In this document: one piece after another, positions 1-6,870 of the stretch | Layout of the letters: each line of letters opens with the position of its first letter | Numbering within the stretch: the first letter of the stretch is position 1 | DNA from: a bacterium | GTDB taxonomy: Bacteria; UBP15; UBA6099 | Direction: 5' to 3' | DNA: 7,223 bases | Assembly (NCBI GenBank): GCA_029573925.1 | Contig: JAKQBV010000428.1 | Location: 1 to 7,223, forward strand | Notes under the pieces: model-generated | What the model was told of the DNA's origin: nothing | Databases searched by the model: none | What the model saw: the letters and a program-made list of their open reading frames with translations, nothing else | Translations under genes and position numbers: made by a program

Positions 1-1
1 G

Positions 2-319
2 CTTGAATCTTCGGCGACGATAGGCATAGACGCTTCGGACAATACGGACGACTACAAGAAGTTCAAGGTGTGGAACGCGCTTTTCGCTTACGGGATGGAA
101 GAGTTCGGCGTGAAGGAGATGATGGTCAGCGCGGACCCTGCGTTCGCGGGCGCGTCATGGCAGCCGTTCGCAAAGAGCGCCGTCGTCAATCTCGGCCCCG
201 GCAGCGGCTTGAAGACGGTTTACGTTAAAACGAAAGACGCCGCCGGAAACGTCAGCGCGGTGGCAACCGGCAACATTAGAGTCATTGACGTCAACGCTCC
301 GGACATCGGCATGGTGTCC
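2..319 (+). repeat. Partial beta-type Ig-like repeat from an upstream module
   Basis: The opening codons read DASDNTDDYKKFKV, then EMMVSADPAFAGASWQPF, then DAAGNVS. This matches the beta repeats at about 1249-1560 and 2509-2812. In the two complete modules a beta repeat always follows a lipase and an alpha repeat, so the window most likely begins inside the tail of an earlier module. The coding DNA for the DAAGN motif (bases 236 onward) is identical over 17 bases to the copy at 1517. Confidence 0.75.
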
Positions 320-3300
320 GAAGGAGCGAGGCAGCCGGTCGTGCTGGTGCACGGTCATTCAGGCTCGATACTCGGAGACTTGAGCGTCGTGGTTTACTGG
401 TCTTATATCGGCGGACGGCTCAAGAGCGAGGGATTCGACGTTTCGGAGATTACGCTGGGCAACGCGGCGATGCAGGACATCAAGAAGAGCGCGCGCGAGC
501 TTCGCGATTTCGTTGCCGCGACGGTGGCGAGGACCGGCTCCCCGAAAGTCGACTTGGTGGTTCACAGCGAGGGCGGCCTCGTTTCGAGATATTACATCAG
601 AGAACTCGGCGGCGCGCAGTTCGTGGACGATCTGGTGACGATCAGCACTCCGCACAGGGGCACGACCGTCGCCCACGCGGGCATGGGGCTGCTCGGCGAG
701 GGAACTAGCCAGATGGAAGTCGCCAGCCCGTTCATTCAGGAGCTTAACTCCGGCGACACCCTGTTCGGCGGAGTCGAGTACACCGCGATGTTCAGCCATG
801 CCGACGAGATCGTGCTCCCCGGCACGAACGGGTTCTTCGACGGCGCGGTGAACGTGAATTTCATGCTGCTCGGCCACGGCGGGATACTTTTCGCGCCGGA
901 ACCGTACAAGGTCTTGCGTAATGCGATATCTTACAAATACCTGTTCTCGAAAGGACAGCGCCCGGTCGAGATAGTCGAGCCGGGGATGTCCACAAATAAA
1001 AACACAGTGGAAGTAAGGTTGAAACCCTGCAACCATTTTTCCCCGCAGGCTCCTGTCACGGAGATGATGGTGGCCACGAACGGGATGTTCCACGGCGCGG
1101 TGTCGTGGCAGCCGTTCTCGAATTCGGTGAATCTAGATATTTCTGGCAAGGACGCGGGACTTCTGGGCGTCCATGTGAAATTCAGAGGGGCTGACGGCGT
1201 CGAATCTCCTTCCTACGCTGACTATATAATAATCGACCGCGAGGCTCCGACCGGAACGGTCTCGATATCTGCGACGGACGCTGAAAAATCGACGATGACG
1301 CTGAAGATTTCCGCGACCGACAACGCTGAAAAATACGGTTATTTCAAAGTGACCAATCTGCTAGAGGCCTACGGGATACTGGGCATAGGAGCAAGAGATA
1401 TGCAGGTCTCGACGGATTCCGGGTTCGCCGGGGCGTCGTGGGAGCCTCTAGCAGGCTCGAAGACTGTGACGGTGAGCGCTGGAACGGGAGAGAAGGCGGC
1501 GTATGTCCGCTTCCGGGACGCCGCCGGAAACGTGTCTCAGACTCGTTCGGTGGCGACGCAGATATTCAGCCCGGTCAACGGATTCGTCGCCGCAGAGAAG
1601 GGTCGCGCCCCGGTGGTTTTCGTTCACGGCTACGGCGCGGTGGCGTCCGAACTGACCTCGAAAATCAACTGGCTCTACTACACGGAGCGGTTGAAAAACG
1701 AAGGGTATTCGACGCATGTGATAGCGCTTGACACTGCCGGGATGGCGGATGTCCGCGCGAGCGCCGCAAAACTCAAGGATTTCGTGCAGGGCGTTCTCCG
1801 CGAAACCGGCGCTGAAAAAGTCGATATCGTGGCGCACAGCGAGGGCGGTCTGGTCGCCAGATATTATATCAAGGAACTTGGCGGAGTCGCCTCGGTCGAC
1901 GACCTTGTGACGATATCCACTCCGCACAGAGGCACGGTTATCGCCGCCGTAGGCCCCGGCGAAGCCGCAAGGCAGATGACGGTGTCCAGCGATTTTCTCG
2001 CAGACCTTAACTCAGGGAACAGCGTTCCCGGAATGGTGGACTACACGGCGATATTCTCCACTGACGACGGAGTGGTCGTGCCGGCTGAAAACGCGTTCTA
2101 CGACGGCGCCGTCAACATCGTAAAAACAGGATTGACTCACGCGACCATACTGCTCGACGACGGCGTTTATCAGATTGTGAAGAGCGCGCTCGCGGTTGAC
2201 ACCGGGAGAGGCGATTCCGAACTGCCCGTAAGGATAATGAAAAGCGGGATGGCGGCCTCGTCGCCCAACGTGTTGCTGAGCCTCAACTACTACAACCATA
2301 ACGCGCCGTTGCTTCCGGCGGGAGAAATGATGATATCCGGAGACCCGTCGTTCAGGGGCGCGGCGTGGCAGCCGTTCTCAAACTCGGCTAACTGGACGAT
2401 AGACGGCGGGGACGGATTGAAGGCGGTTTACGTGAAATTCAGAGCTGCGCAGGGCGGGGTCGAGTCGCCCGCGTACGCGGACTACATAGTGATAGACAGA
2501 ACGGCTCCTTCAGGCTCGGCGGTACTGTTGCCCGTGTCAGGCTCAAACAGCGATGTCGAGCTTGCTATAGCGGCTGCTGACAACTCGGACGTTTTTTCGC
2601 GCTTCAATATCGCCCGCCCAGATGTCTCCTACGGCATCCCCGGTCTCGGAGTGACGGGCATGATGGTGTCCGACTCTCCGGACTTCGCTGGGGCGGCGTG
2701 GGAGTCGTTCTCCAGCAGAAAAACCCGCGCTCTGACTGCCGGCGGCGCCGGGAAGGTTTATGTCAAACTGCACGACTCCGTAGGGAACGTAAGCGAAACC
2801 ATAGTTGCGTCGAAGGCGGACGCCACGGCTGTGGCGGAAGCCGCAAGCCAAGCCGCGGACGCGGCGCGCGAGACTGCTCAGGAAATCGCAGACGCGGTTG
2901 ATACCGTTATCACGGCAGCGGAATCCGAGATTGACTTGTCTCTCGTCAAAGGCTGGAACCTGATATATCTGCCCGAAGAGCTTCCGGAAGAATTTAAACG
3001 CGGACTGTCGGAGCTTATAGACTCCGGGGCCACGATGTTCGACATAAGCGACCGCGATTTCAGAAGTTCGCTACAGGCGATGAACGCGCGCGGGGGCAGG
3101 GCTGTATGGGTGGAAGTCAGGAACCCGGCTGCCAAGCGGTTCGTAGCTAAAGCCTCTTCCTCAGCCAGAACGGTGATGCTTGACAGGGGCTGGAACATAA
3201 TCGGAGTGTCCGGCGCGGCGTCGGCGGATCCTTCGGCCGTGACGATAACTTTCGGCGGGGAAACCATTTCGCTCGCGGACGCGGCGGCGAGAGGAGTCGT

Positions 3301-3415
3301 CGCCAAATCGATATTGGAGTTCGACGGCTCTGAGTACAAGCTGGCCGCCAGACTTCTCCCGCTCCGCGCCTACATGCTCAGAGCGTACGACGGCTGTCTT
3401 TTGAACCTGCCCTGA
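2..3415 (+). CDS. Multidomain tandem lipase (two LipA-type lipase domains, Ig-like repeats, GWN C-terminal domain), 5' partial
   Basis: The frame is open from base 2, and the first codons align with internal repeats, so the true start is upstream; the GTG at 68 is not a start. With base 2 as codon 1, 1137 residues are visible. Order: beta-type Ig-like repeat (1-100), lipase 1 (107-310), alpha repeat (320-413), beta repeat (416-520), lipase 2 (532-735), alpha repeat (740-835), beta repeat (837-938), Ala-rich helical linker (936-978), GWN domain (979-1137). Both lipases resemble Bacillus LipA (Lipase_2): an HG oxyanion motif (117, 542), nucleophile elbow HSEGG (Ser189, Ser613), Asp268/Asp689 in a YTA-x-FS-x-x-D block, and His292/His713 near the domain end. 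The likely role is hydrolysis of extracellular acyl esters; substrate unknown. Beta repeats carry DAAGNVS-like ends, alpha repeats EMM...WQPFSNS and a YADYI-x-IDR end. The signal peptide, if any, is outside the window. It probably shares a transcript with the next gene. The lipase fold is secure; naming of the Ig-like and GWN parts rests on motif resemblance. Confidence 0.9.
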   Translation, partial: LESSATIGIDASDNTDDYKKFKVWNALFAYGMEEFGVKEMMVSADPAFAGASWQPFAKSAVVNLGPGSGLKTVYVKTKDAAGNVSAVATGNIRVIDVNAPDIGMVSEGARQPVVLVHGHSGSILGDLSVVVYWSYIGGRLKSEGFDVSEITLGNAAMQDIKKSARELRDFVAATVARTGSPKVDLVVHSEGGLVSRYYIRELGGAQFVDDLVTISTPHRGTTVAHAGMGLLGEGTSQMEVASPFIQELNSGDTLFGGVEYTAMFSHADEIVLPGTNGFFDGAVNVNFMLLGHGGILFAPEPYKVLRNAISYKYLFSKGQRPVEIVEPGMSTNKNTVEVRLKPCNHFSPQAPVTEMMVATNGMFHGAVSWQPFSNSVNLDISGKDAGLLGVHVKFRGADGVESPSYADYIIIDREAPTGTVSISATDAEKSTMTLKISATDNAEKYGYFKVTNLLEAYGILGIGARDMQVSTDSGFAGASWEPLAGSKTVTVSAGTGEKAAYVRFRDAAGNVSQTRSVATQIFSPVNGFVAAEKGRAPVVFVHGYGAVASELTSKINWLYYTERLKNEGYSTHVIALDTAGMADVRASAAKLKDFVQGVLRETGAEKVDIVAHSEGGLVARYYIKELGGVASVDDLVTISTPHRGTVIAAVGPGEAARQMTVSSDFLADLNSGNSVPGMVDYTAIFSTDDGVVVPAENAFYDGAVNIVKTGLTHATILLDDGVYQIVKSALAVDTGRGDSELPVRIMKSGMAASSPNVLLSLNYYNHNAPLLPAGEMMISGDPSFRGAAWQPFSNSANWTIDGGDGLKAVYVKFRAAQGGVESPAYADYIVIDRTAPSGSAVLLPVSGSNSDVELAIAAADNSDVFSRFNIARPDVSYGIPGLGVTGMMVSDSPDFAGAAWESFSSRKTRALTAGGAGKVYVKLHDSVGNVSETIVASKADATAVAEAASQAADAARETAQEIADAVDTVITAAESEIDLSLVKGWNLIYLPEELPEEFKRGLSELIDSGATMFDISDRDFRSSLQAMNARGGRAVWVEVRNPAAKRFVAKASSSARTVMLDRGWNIIGVSGAASADPSAVTITFGGETISLADAAARGVVAKSILEFDGSEYKLAARLLPLRAYMLRAYDGCLLNLP
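320..1594 (+). repeat. Intragenic tandem module, copy 1 (lipase + alpha + beta repeat)
   Basis: This is the first complete copy of a unit of about 425 codons inside the lipase gene. Equivalent landmarks recur in copy 2 at near-constant distance: oxyanion His codon 350 to 1625, nucleophile Ser codon 566 to 1838, catalytic His codon 875 to 2138, alpha-repeat EMM 1061 to 2324, DAAGNVS-type motif 1517 to 2774. Around the nucleophile, 33 of 42 residues are identical between the copies, while loops and the Ig-like parts have diverged more. The copies are therefore paralogous domains, not an assembly duplicate. Confidence 0.85.
1595..2815 (+). repeat. Intragenic tandem module, copy 2 (lipase + alpha + beta repeat)
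   Basis: This is the second complete copy of the lipase/Ig-like unit. Its lipase is the closer of the two to Bacillus LipA around the nucleophile (VDIVAHSEGG, followed by YYIKELGG). The beta repeat at its end has DSVGNVS where the others have DAAGNVS. After it the pattern stops and the Ala-rich linker begins, so this is the last module of the protein. Confidence 0.85.
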
Positions 3416-3421
3416 AGCTCG

Positions 3422-3440
3422 GCGGCGAAGCGCTCGCCGT
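3422..3440 (+). other. Short hairpin in the lipase-to-next-gene gap, no T-tract
   Basis: CGGCGA (3423-3428) and TCGCCG (3434-3439) form a perfect 6-bp stem with a 5-base loop, starting seven bases after the lipase stop; 3422 and 3440 could add a G-U pair. What follows is TGTGAAAAAT, not a run of T, so it does not qualify as a normal intrinsic terminator. It may be an mRNA processing or attenuating structure, or chance in GC-rich DNA. The 86-bp gap otherwise shows only the ribosome binding site of the next gene and no convincing promoter. Confidence 0.3.
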
Positions 3441-3489
3441 TGTGAAAAATCGCTCCGGACACGCTTTGTTTGACGGCGATTCCGGATAA

Positions 3490-3493
3490 AAGG
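3490..3493 (+). promoter_or_regulatory. Ribosome binding site for the gene at 3502
   Basis: AAGG lies eight bases before the ATG at 3502. This modest Shine-Dalgarno match, together with the immediately following signal peptide, fixes the start. Confidence 0.5.
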
Positions 3494-3501
3494 TTGATCC
3501 T

Positions 3502-5373
3502 ATGAGAACAATACTTGCGGCAATAACGCTTGCGGCATTGGCGTGTTCAGCGGCGTTTGCCTCCGGCGGCGACACTGCAAATAAAAAGGTTATCGAAGAA
3601 ATAAGAATAACTCATGAATTGCTAAGAGGCCTCGAATACAAGTTCGAGCCGAAGGTGGAGATAGTCGGCGCGAGGGAGGCTGGCGCGCGGGCCGCGAGGC
3701 TGGCCGGAAGATATTTTCCGCTGGCTGCAGGGCCTGACGGAAAGGCCGCGCAGGCGGCGTGGAAGTTCCTTCGGCTGATTCCCGAAGAGCGAGACTTGCA
3801 GGGCGCTATCGACGGATTCGCTCGCGCGGGCGCAAGGGCTTTCTACGACCCGGAAACCCGCTCGGTGGTTCTGGCAAGCGACTTAACTGCCCCCGGATGG
3901 AATTCCCCCCTGATAGCCAAGACAATGGAAGTTCTCAAGGTCGAGGAGCCTGAGTTCGCTCTGGCGCGCCAGTTCGCGCTCGCCCTGCTCGACTCAAACT
4001 TCGGAATATACGACAAACTCGCCGACCCGGCGATGCCGTCCGATATGAGGATGGCCGCGCTTGCGTTGCTGAACGGCGACGCCAACCTGATGCTGATGGA
4101 CTATATGCTGCGCAACTACGGGGTCAAATCGACCCTGTTGCCCAACGCGGAAGGCGTTGTTTCGCAGTTCATTCCGCTCGTGACGCACATACCGAAGACG
4201 GAGTTTGAAGCCGCGCCGCAGGCCTTAGCGCGGGACGCCGCGTTTCCCCATACCGCGGGCGCGAAGTTCGCCGCAGTCCTTCGCTCAACCGGGGCGGGGC
4301 CGCTGATGGACAGCGCTTACTTCTCGCTGCCGGTCAGTTCCGAGCAGATTCTTCATCCGGAAAAGTTCTTCGAGTCAAGAGACAACCCGGTGGAAGTGGA
4401 GACTCCGGAACTGTCCGACGCGCTGCCCGAAGGCTCGGCGAAGATATACGAGGACACGTTGGGCGAGTGGGGACTGCGCCGGTTGTTGGCGGAGTGGATG
4501 AAAGACGATTCCGAAGCGTCGAGCGCCGCTTCCGGCTGGGCGGGGGACAGGCTGCTCATATACGAACTGCCCGGAGGAGAGATAGCGGGCGCGTTTTTTA
4601 CCGTGTGGGATTCCGCGCCGGACGCCGAACTGTTCGCCGGCGTGTTCAGGCGCGCCGCGCGCGCGGCTTTCGCCGCCGACGCGCATATCGAAGTATCCTC
4701 CATCGGCAGGGACGCCGTTGCGGTTATCGTTCCGCGCGCGGATATGGCTCCCGAACTATCCGGGCTTGTCTGGCAGTCCGTCAAGATTCCCACCAGAACG
4801 CCTCCGCCCGAACTGCGGCAACCCGACCCTGAAGCCCTCATCACCCAGTTGAGCCAGTTCATGGGAATGTTCTCCAACACGAATGTCGCGATTCCCCCGG
4901 CGGGAGAGGATTGGCGGGTCGAGGGCGATGCGTTCATAAATGGAAAACACAAGTACACTCTGCGCAGACCCGGCCCGGACTGGAATTTTCAAAGGTTGCA
5001 TCTCGGCAACCAGTTCGTTTCCGAGTTCACCGCCGTGAACACCAAGAGCGTCGGCTCGAACTTCACCATTTTTACGTTCAACAAGTATGCCCCCGAAGAG
5101 CGGGAAAACCCCGTCGACCAGATGGTGGATTTCATGAAAGCGCAGATGCAGGGGTTCAAGCGGGTGGAGGAGAAAACCTCAACGGTCGCGGGCGTCCCGG
5201 CAAGGAGCGTGACTTTCACCGGCTCGATGTTCGTCCCTTTGAAAATAACTTATACAGAGGTCTTCGGTCCGGACTTTACTCACGTTATAACGTGGTGGGC
5301 GGTCAAGAACAACTACGACTCGCTGCTGCCCGAATACATGAAGTTCATGGAAACGTTCAGGTTTCTTGACTGA
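3502..5373 (+). CDS. Secreted putative pseudo-metallopeptidase with C-terminal PsbP/DUF1795-like domain
   Basis: 623 residues. Residues 1-20 form a signal peptide (MRTI, an Ala/Leu core, cleavage expected after AFA at 18-20); Cys15 in ALAC is a weak lipobox alternative. The body follows a family of uncharacterised bacterial proteins I know by its motifs: an RGLE segment near the N-terminus, FYDPET, a metallopeptidase-like helix, an EGDA-type motif, SSEQILHPEK (279-288), EDTLGEWGLR, and GWAGDR (345-350). Most members, as I recall them, have AHELTHALQDQ in the helix, an HExxH zinc site. Here the same stretch is ARQFALALLDS: Arg156, Gln157 and Leu160 replace His, Glu and His, and EGDA is NGDA (191-194). 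A catalytic zinc site is therefore not expected. Residues about 472-623 look like a PsbP/DUF1795-type domain. The likely location is periplasm or cell surface; role unknown, perhaps binding or scaffolding. It lies 86 bp after the lipase on the same strand, so co-transcription is plausible. Its last 17 bp overlap the end of the opposite gene. The family match is from memory, not a search. Confidence 0.75.
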   Translation: MRTILAAITLAALACSAAFASGGDTANKKVIEEIRITHELLRGLEYKFEPKVEIVGAREAGARAARLAGRYFPLAAGPDGKAAQAAWKFLRLIPEERDLQGAIDGFARAGARAFYDPETRSVVLASDLTAPGWNSPLIAKTMEVLKVEEPEFALARQFALALLDSNFGIYDKLADPAMPSDMRMAALALLNGDANLMLMDYMLRNYGVKSTLLPNAEGVVSQFIPLVTHIPKTEFEAAPQALARDAAFPHTAGAKFAAVLRSTGAGPLMDSAYFSLPVSSEQILHPEKFFESRDNPVEVETPELSDALPEGSAKIYEDTLGEWGLRRLLAEWMKDDSEASSAASGWAGDRLLIYELPGGEIAGAFFTVWDSAPDAELFAGVFRRAARAAFAADAHIEVSSIGRDAVAVIVPRADMAPELSGLVWQSVKIPTRTPPPELRQPDPEALITQLSQFMGMFSNTNVAIPPAGEDWRVEGDAFINGKHKYTLRRPGPDWNFQRLHLGNQFVSEFTAVNTKSVGSNFTIFTFNKYAPEERENPVDQMVDFMKAQMQGFKRVEEKTSTVAGVPARSVTFTGSMFVPLKITYTEVFGPDFTHVITWWAVKNNYDSLLPEYMKFMETFRFLD

Positions 5374-6766
5374 GAGGCTCTTGCGCGCGGGAGCCGGTCG
5401 CGGAGTCGAGGGCGGATTCCAGAGTCGAGTGTTGAATGCCTTCGACCAACGCGCCCCTAGCCGTGCAGTTCACGAGATTGGCCTTTCCCCGCATTTCGTA
5501 TTTGAAGTAGTCCTCGACAACACGCTTGAAGAGATACAGAACGTCAGAAGTCGCCACCGGGCAACCGTCTATGCCGGGAGTCTGCCTGAGTCTGCCGTGT
5601 CTAGAAATAGCTCCTTCAGCGCGGCTGCCGGAGGCGTGCGTGCGGTCAGGGGCGAACGAGAAATCGCAACCTATCAGAAGAATCGGGTCTCCCCCCGTCT
5701 TATAAGCGAAATCGAGCGCCGCCATCAGAACGGTGCCGGAAAATCTAAGCAATCCTTTATGATGGATTTCGTCAATCTTTTTTTCGGTCTCGGAGATCGA
5801 CGAACAGGCCGCAAACGAGCGCTCGGCGCCGAACGTTGCCGCCACTTTAGGATTTGATGACGGGAAAAAAATGAGTTTTTCTTTTTCTATGTCCAGTCCG
5901 CTGAAGAATCTGGATGCCAACTCCTGCGGGTCTCCGCTTACAACAAAGTCCGGCCGCAATCCTGCAAGATGGAATGAGGCGAGAGCGGAATCGACCGCGA
6001 CAATCTCCGGGATTTCGGCGCGGCTTTTCAGGAGGCCGAGGCTTATGTCCAGAGAAGGCCCGGCTCCCGCGACAATGACGGGTTTGCCCGAGCGCGACCC
6101 GAACAACTCGGCCACACCGCGCGCCGCCTCGAAGATTTCCCTGTTGGCCTCGATATTGCGCTCCCTCTGTTCCTTCATCACCTCTTTTAAGGAACCGGAC
6201 AGGCGCAGATACTCGAGCATGTCTCTGATGTCTGCGGCGTCTCGCGGCAACGCGTCCACTGAGGGTTGATGAAGAAAAACTCCCATTTCGCTCGCTCCGT
6301 TTATGCCGGACATTTCCTTCGTCAATCTGCCGATAAGCGGCATAAGTTCCGAACAACTGCCGACCAGAAGCTTGAATCTGGGATTCGACAGCAGGCACGA
6401 CAGATCGCGCGCGGACAGAGCGGCGCGAAAAACCTCTGTCCCGGCTTCCACCACAATCACTCTTTTGATATCCGGCCTTAGTTCGAGAAGCGCTTCAACG
6501 TGATACCCCAGACCGAATCCGAACACGAACGCGAAGACTGAACCGCCCTGCTTCCTGCTTTCCGCCCAGCGGACGGCCTCTTTTCGAGGAAAGAACTTGC
6601 TGTGGATATAAATCTCTTTGCCGGGAGCAGACACACGGAGCGTCGGCGCTCCCTCCTCTCGGCTCTCTTCAAATAAGACGTTTATTTCAGTTTCTATTCC
6701 AGAAAGGAAATAAATATGCCCCGCCGTATCCAGCGCCGCCATGTTCGATTCGGTCCAATCCCGCAT
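5357..6766 (-). CDS. DUF115 / Maf-like protein (6-hydroxymethylpterin diphosphokinase MptE-like family)
   Basis: 469 residues from the ATG at 6766. Family hallmarks in order: an N-terminal region with IHSKFFPRKEA, GFGLGYH (83-89) followed by VIVVEAG, then the DUF115 core with VIVAGAGPSLD (motif GAGPSLD at 234-240), VDSAL, PDFVVSGDPQ (Asp279), LLIGCDFSF (364-369 region) and a terminal NCTARGALVEGIQ. In bacteria this family includes Maf proteins, which attach nonulosonic acids such as pseudaminic acid to flagellin; archaeal MptE makes pterin diphosphate. The protein is shorter than typical flagellar Maf proteins, and no flagellar or sugar gene is visible, so the acceptor is unknown. Probably cytoplasmic: no signal peptide. 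A GTG at 6805 would add 13 residues, but it has no ribosome binding site and lies upstream of the TATAAT at 6773-6778; the DWTESN segment also matches where homologs begin. Convergent with the preceding gene, divergent from the next. Confidence 0.85.
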   Translation of the reverse strand: MRDWTESNMAALDTAGHIYFLSGIETEINVLFEESREEGAPTLRVSAPGKEIYIHSKFFPRKEAVRWAESRKQGGSVFAFVFGFGLGYHVEALLELRPDIKRVIVVEAGTEVFRAALSARDLSCLLSNPRFKLLVGSCSELMPLIGRLTKEMSGINGASEMGVFLHQPSVDALPRDAADIRDMLEYLRLSGSLKEVMKEQRERNIEANREIFEAARGVAELFGSRSGKPVIVAGAGPSLDISLGLLKSRAEIPEIVAVDSALASFHLAGLRPDFVVSGDPQELASRFFSGLDIEKEKLIFFPSSNPKVAATFGAERSFAACSSISETEKKIDEIHHKGLLRFSGTVLMAALDFAYKTGGDPILLIGCDFSFAPDRTHASGSRAEGAISRHGRLRQTPGIDGCPVATSDVLYLFKRVVEDYFKYEMRGKANLVNCTARGALVEGIQHSTLESALDSATGSRAQEPLSQET

Positions 6767-6772
6767 GGCGCT

Positions 6773-6778
6773 ATTATA
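6773..6778 (-). promoter_or_regulatory. -10 element for the DUF115 gene (leaderless start predicted)
   Basis: On the minus strand this reads TATAAT, a perfect -10 hexamer. Six bases (AGCGCC) separate it from the ATG at 6766, so the A of the ATG falls at the expected +1 and the mRNA would lack a leader. The 17-bp-spaced -35 position (6796-6801) reads TTCTAT, a weak match. There is no Shine-Dalgarno sequence before this ATG, which agrees with leaderless initiation. Confidence 0.5.
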
Positions 6779-6832
6779 AACCCGCCGGGACAAGGATAGA
6801 ACCACCGGGAGGCGAAAGGCGCGCGCCGCCCG

Positions 6833-6849
6833 GAATTAATGTATAATTC
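6833..6849. promoter_or_regulatory. Perfect inverted repeat overlapping the -10, candidate operator
   Basis: GAATTA (6833-6838) and TAATTC (6844-6849) are exact reverse complements separated by five bases. The right arm overlaps the TATAAT at 6842-6847. A dyad in this place could bind a dimeric repressor, but it is AT-rich and short, so chance is possible. Confidence 0.35.
6842..6847 (+). promoter_or_regulatory. -10 element for the terminal hydrolase gene
   Basis: TATAAT on the + strand, 33 bases before the ATG at 6881, gives a predicted transcription start near 6853-6855 and a leader of about 27 bases holding a good ribosome binding site. The -35 position (about 6819-6824) is GCGCGC, with no resemblance to consensus, so an activator or a different sigma contact may be needed if this is real. 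Confidence 0.45.
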
Positions 6850-6865
6850 GTAAACGCTGATGAGC

Positions 6866-6870
6866 GGAGG
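6866..6870 (+). promoter_or_regulatory. Ribosome binding site deciding the start at 6881
   Basis: GGAGG lies ten bases before the ATG at 6881. An in-frame ATG at 6860 would add seven residues, but it sits upstream of this site and has no ribosome binding site of its own, so 6881 is preferred. An in-frame TAA at 6851 excludes starts further upstream. Confidence 0.7.

Noticed and set aside
68..70. GTG at 68 as the start of the lipase gene
   Set aside because: The frame is open back to base 2, the codons before 68 align with the beta repeats elsewhere in the protein, and no ribosome binding site or signal peptide is present.
359..1093. Long minus-strand reading frame of 244 codons opposite lipase 1
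   Set aside because: It lies wholly inside a gene with clear conserved motifs, its translation is rich in Arg and His without recognisable motifs, and such antisense frames are common in GC-rich coding DNA.
3470..3475. TTGACG as a -35 element for the gene at 3502
   Set aside because: No -10-like hexamer occurs at 15-19 bases downstream; the 17-bp position reads GTTGAT, in the region of the ribosome binding site.
3448..3481. AATCGC (3448-3453) and GCGATT (3476-3481) inverted repeat in the gap before 3502
   Set aside because: Arms of six bases with a 22-base loop and no further pairing are expected by chance.
4353..4958. Minus-strand frame of 201 codons opposite the secreted protein
   Set aside because: The + strand here encodes the conserved EQILHPEK and GWAGDR motifs; the antisense product is Ser/Ala-rich and featureless.
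5376..5395. GGCTC-N10-GAGCC hairpin just after the + strand stop as a terminator
   Set aside because: The stem is five base pairs with a ten-base loop, there is no T-tract on either side, and it is inside the coding end of the opposite gene.
5366..5857. Plus-strand frame of 163 codons starting in the stop region of the secreted protein, which might look like a coupled downstream gene
   Set aside because: It is antisense to the conserved C-terminal DUF115 core (GCDFSF, NCTARGALVEG), has no ribosome binding site of note and no recognisable motif.
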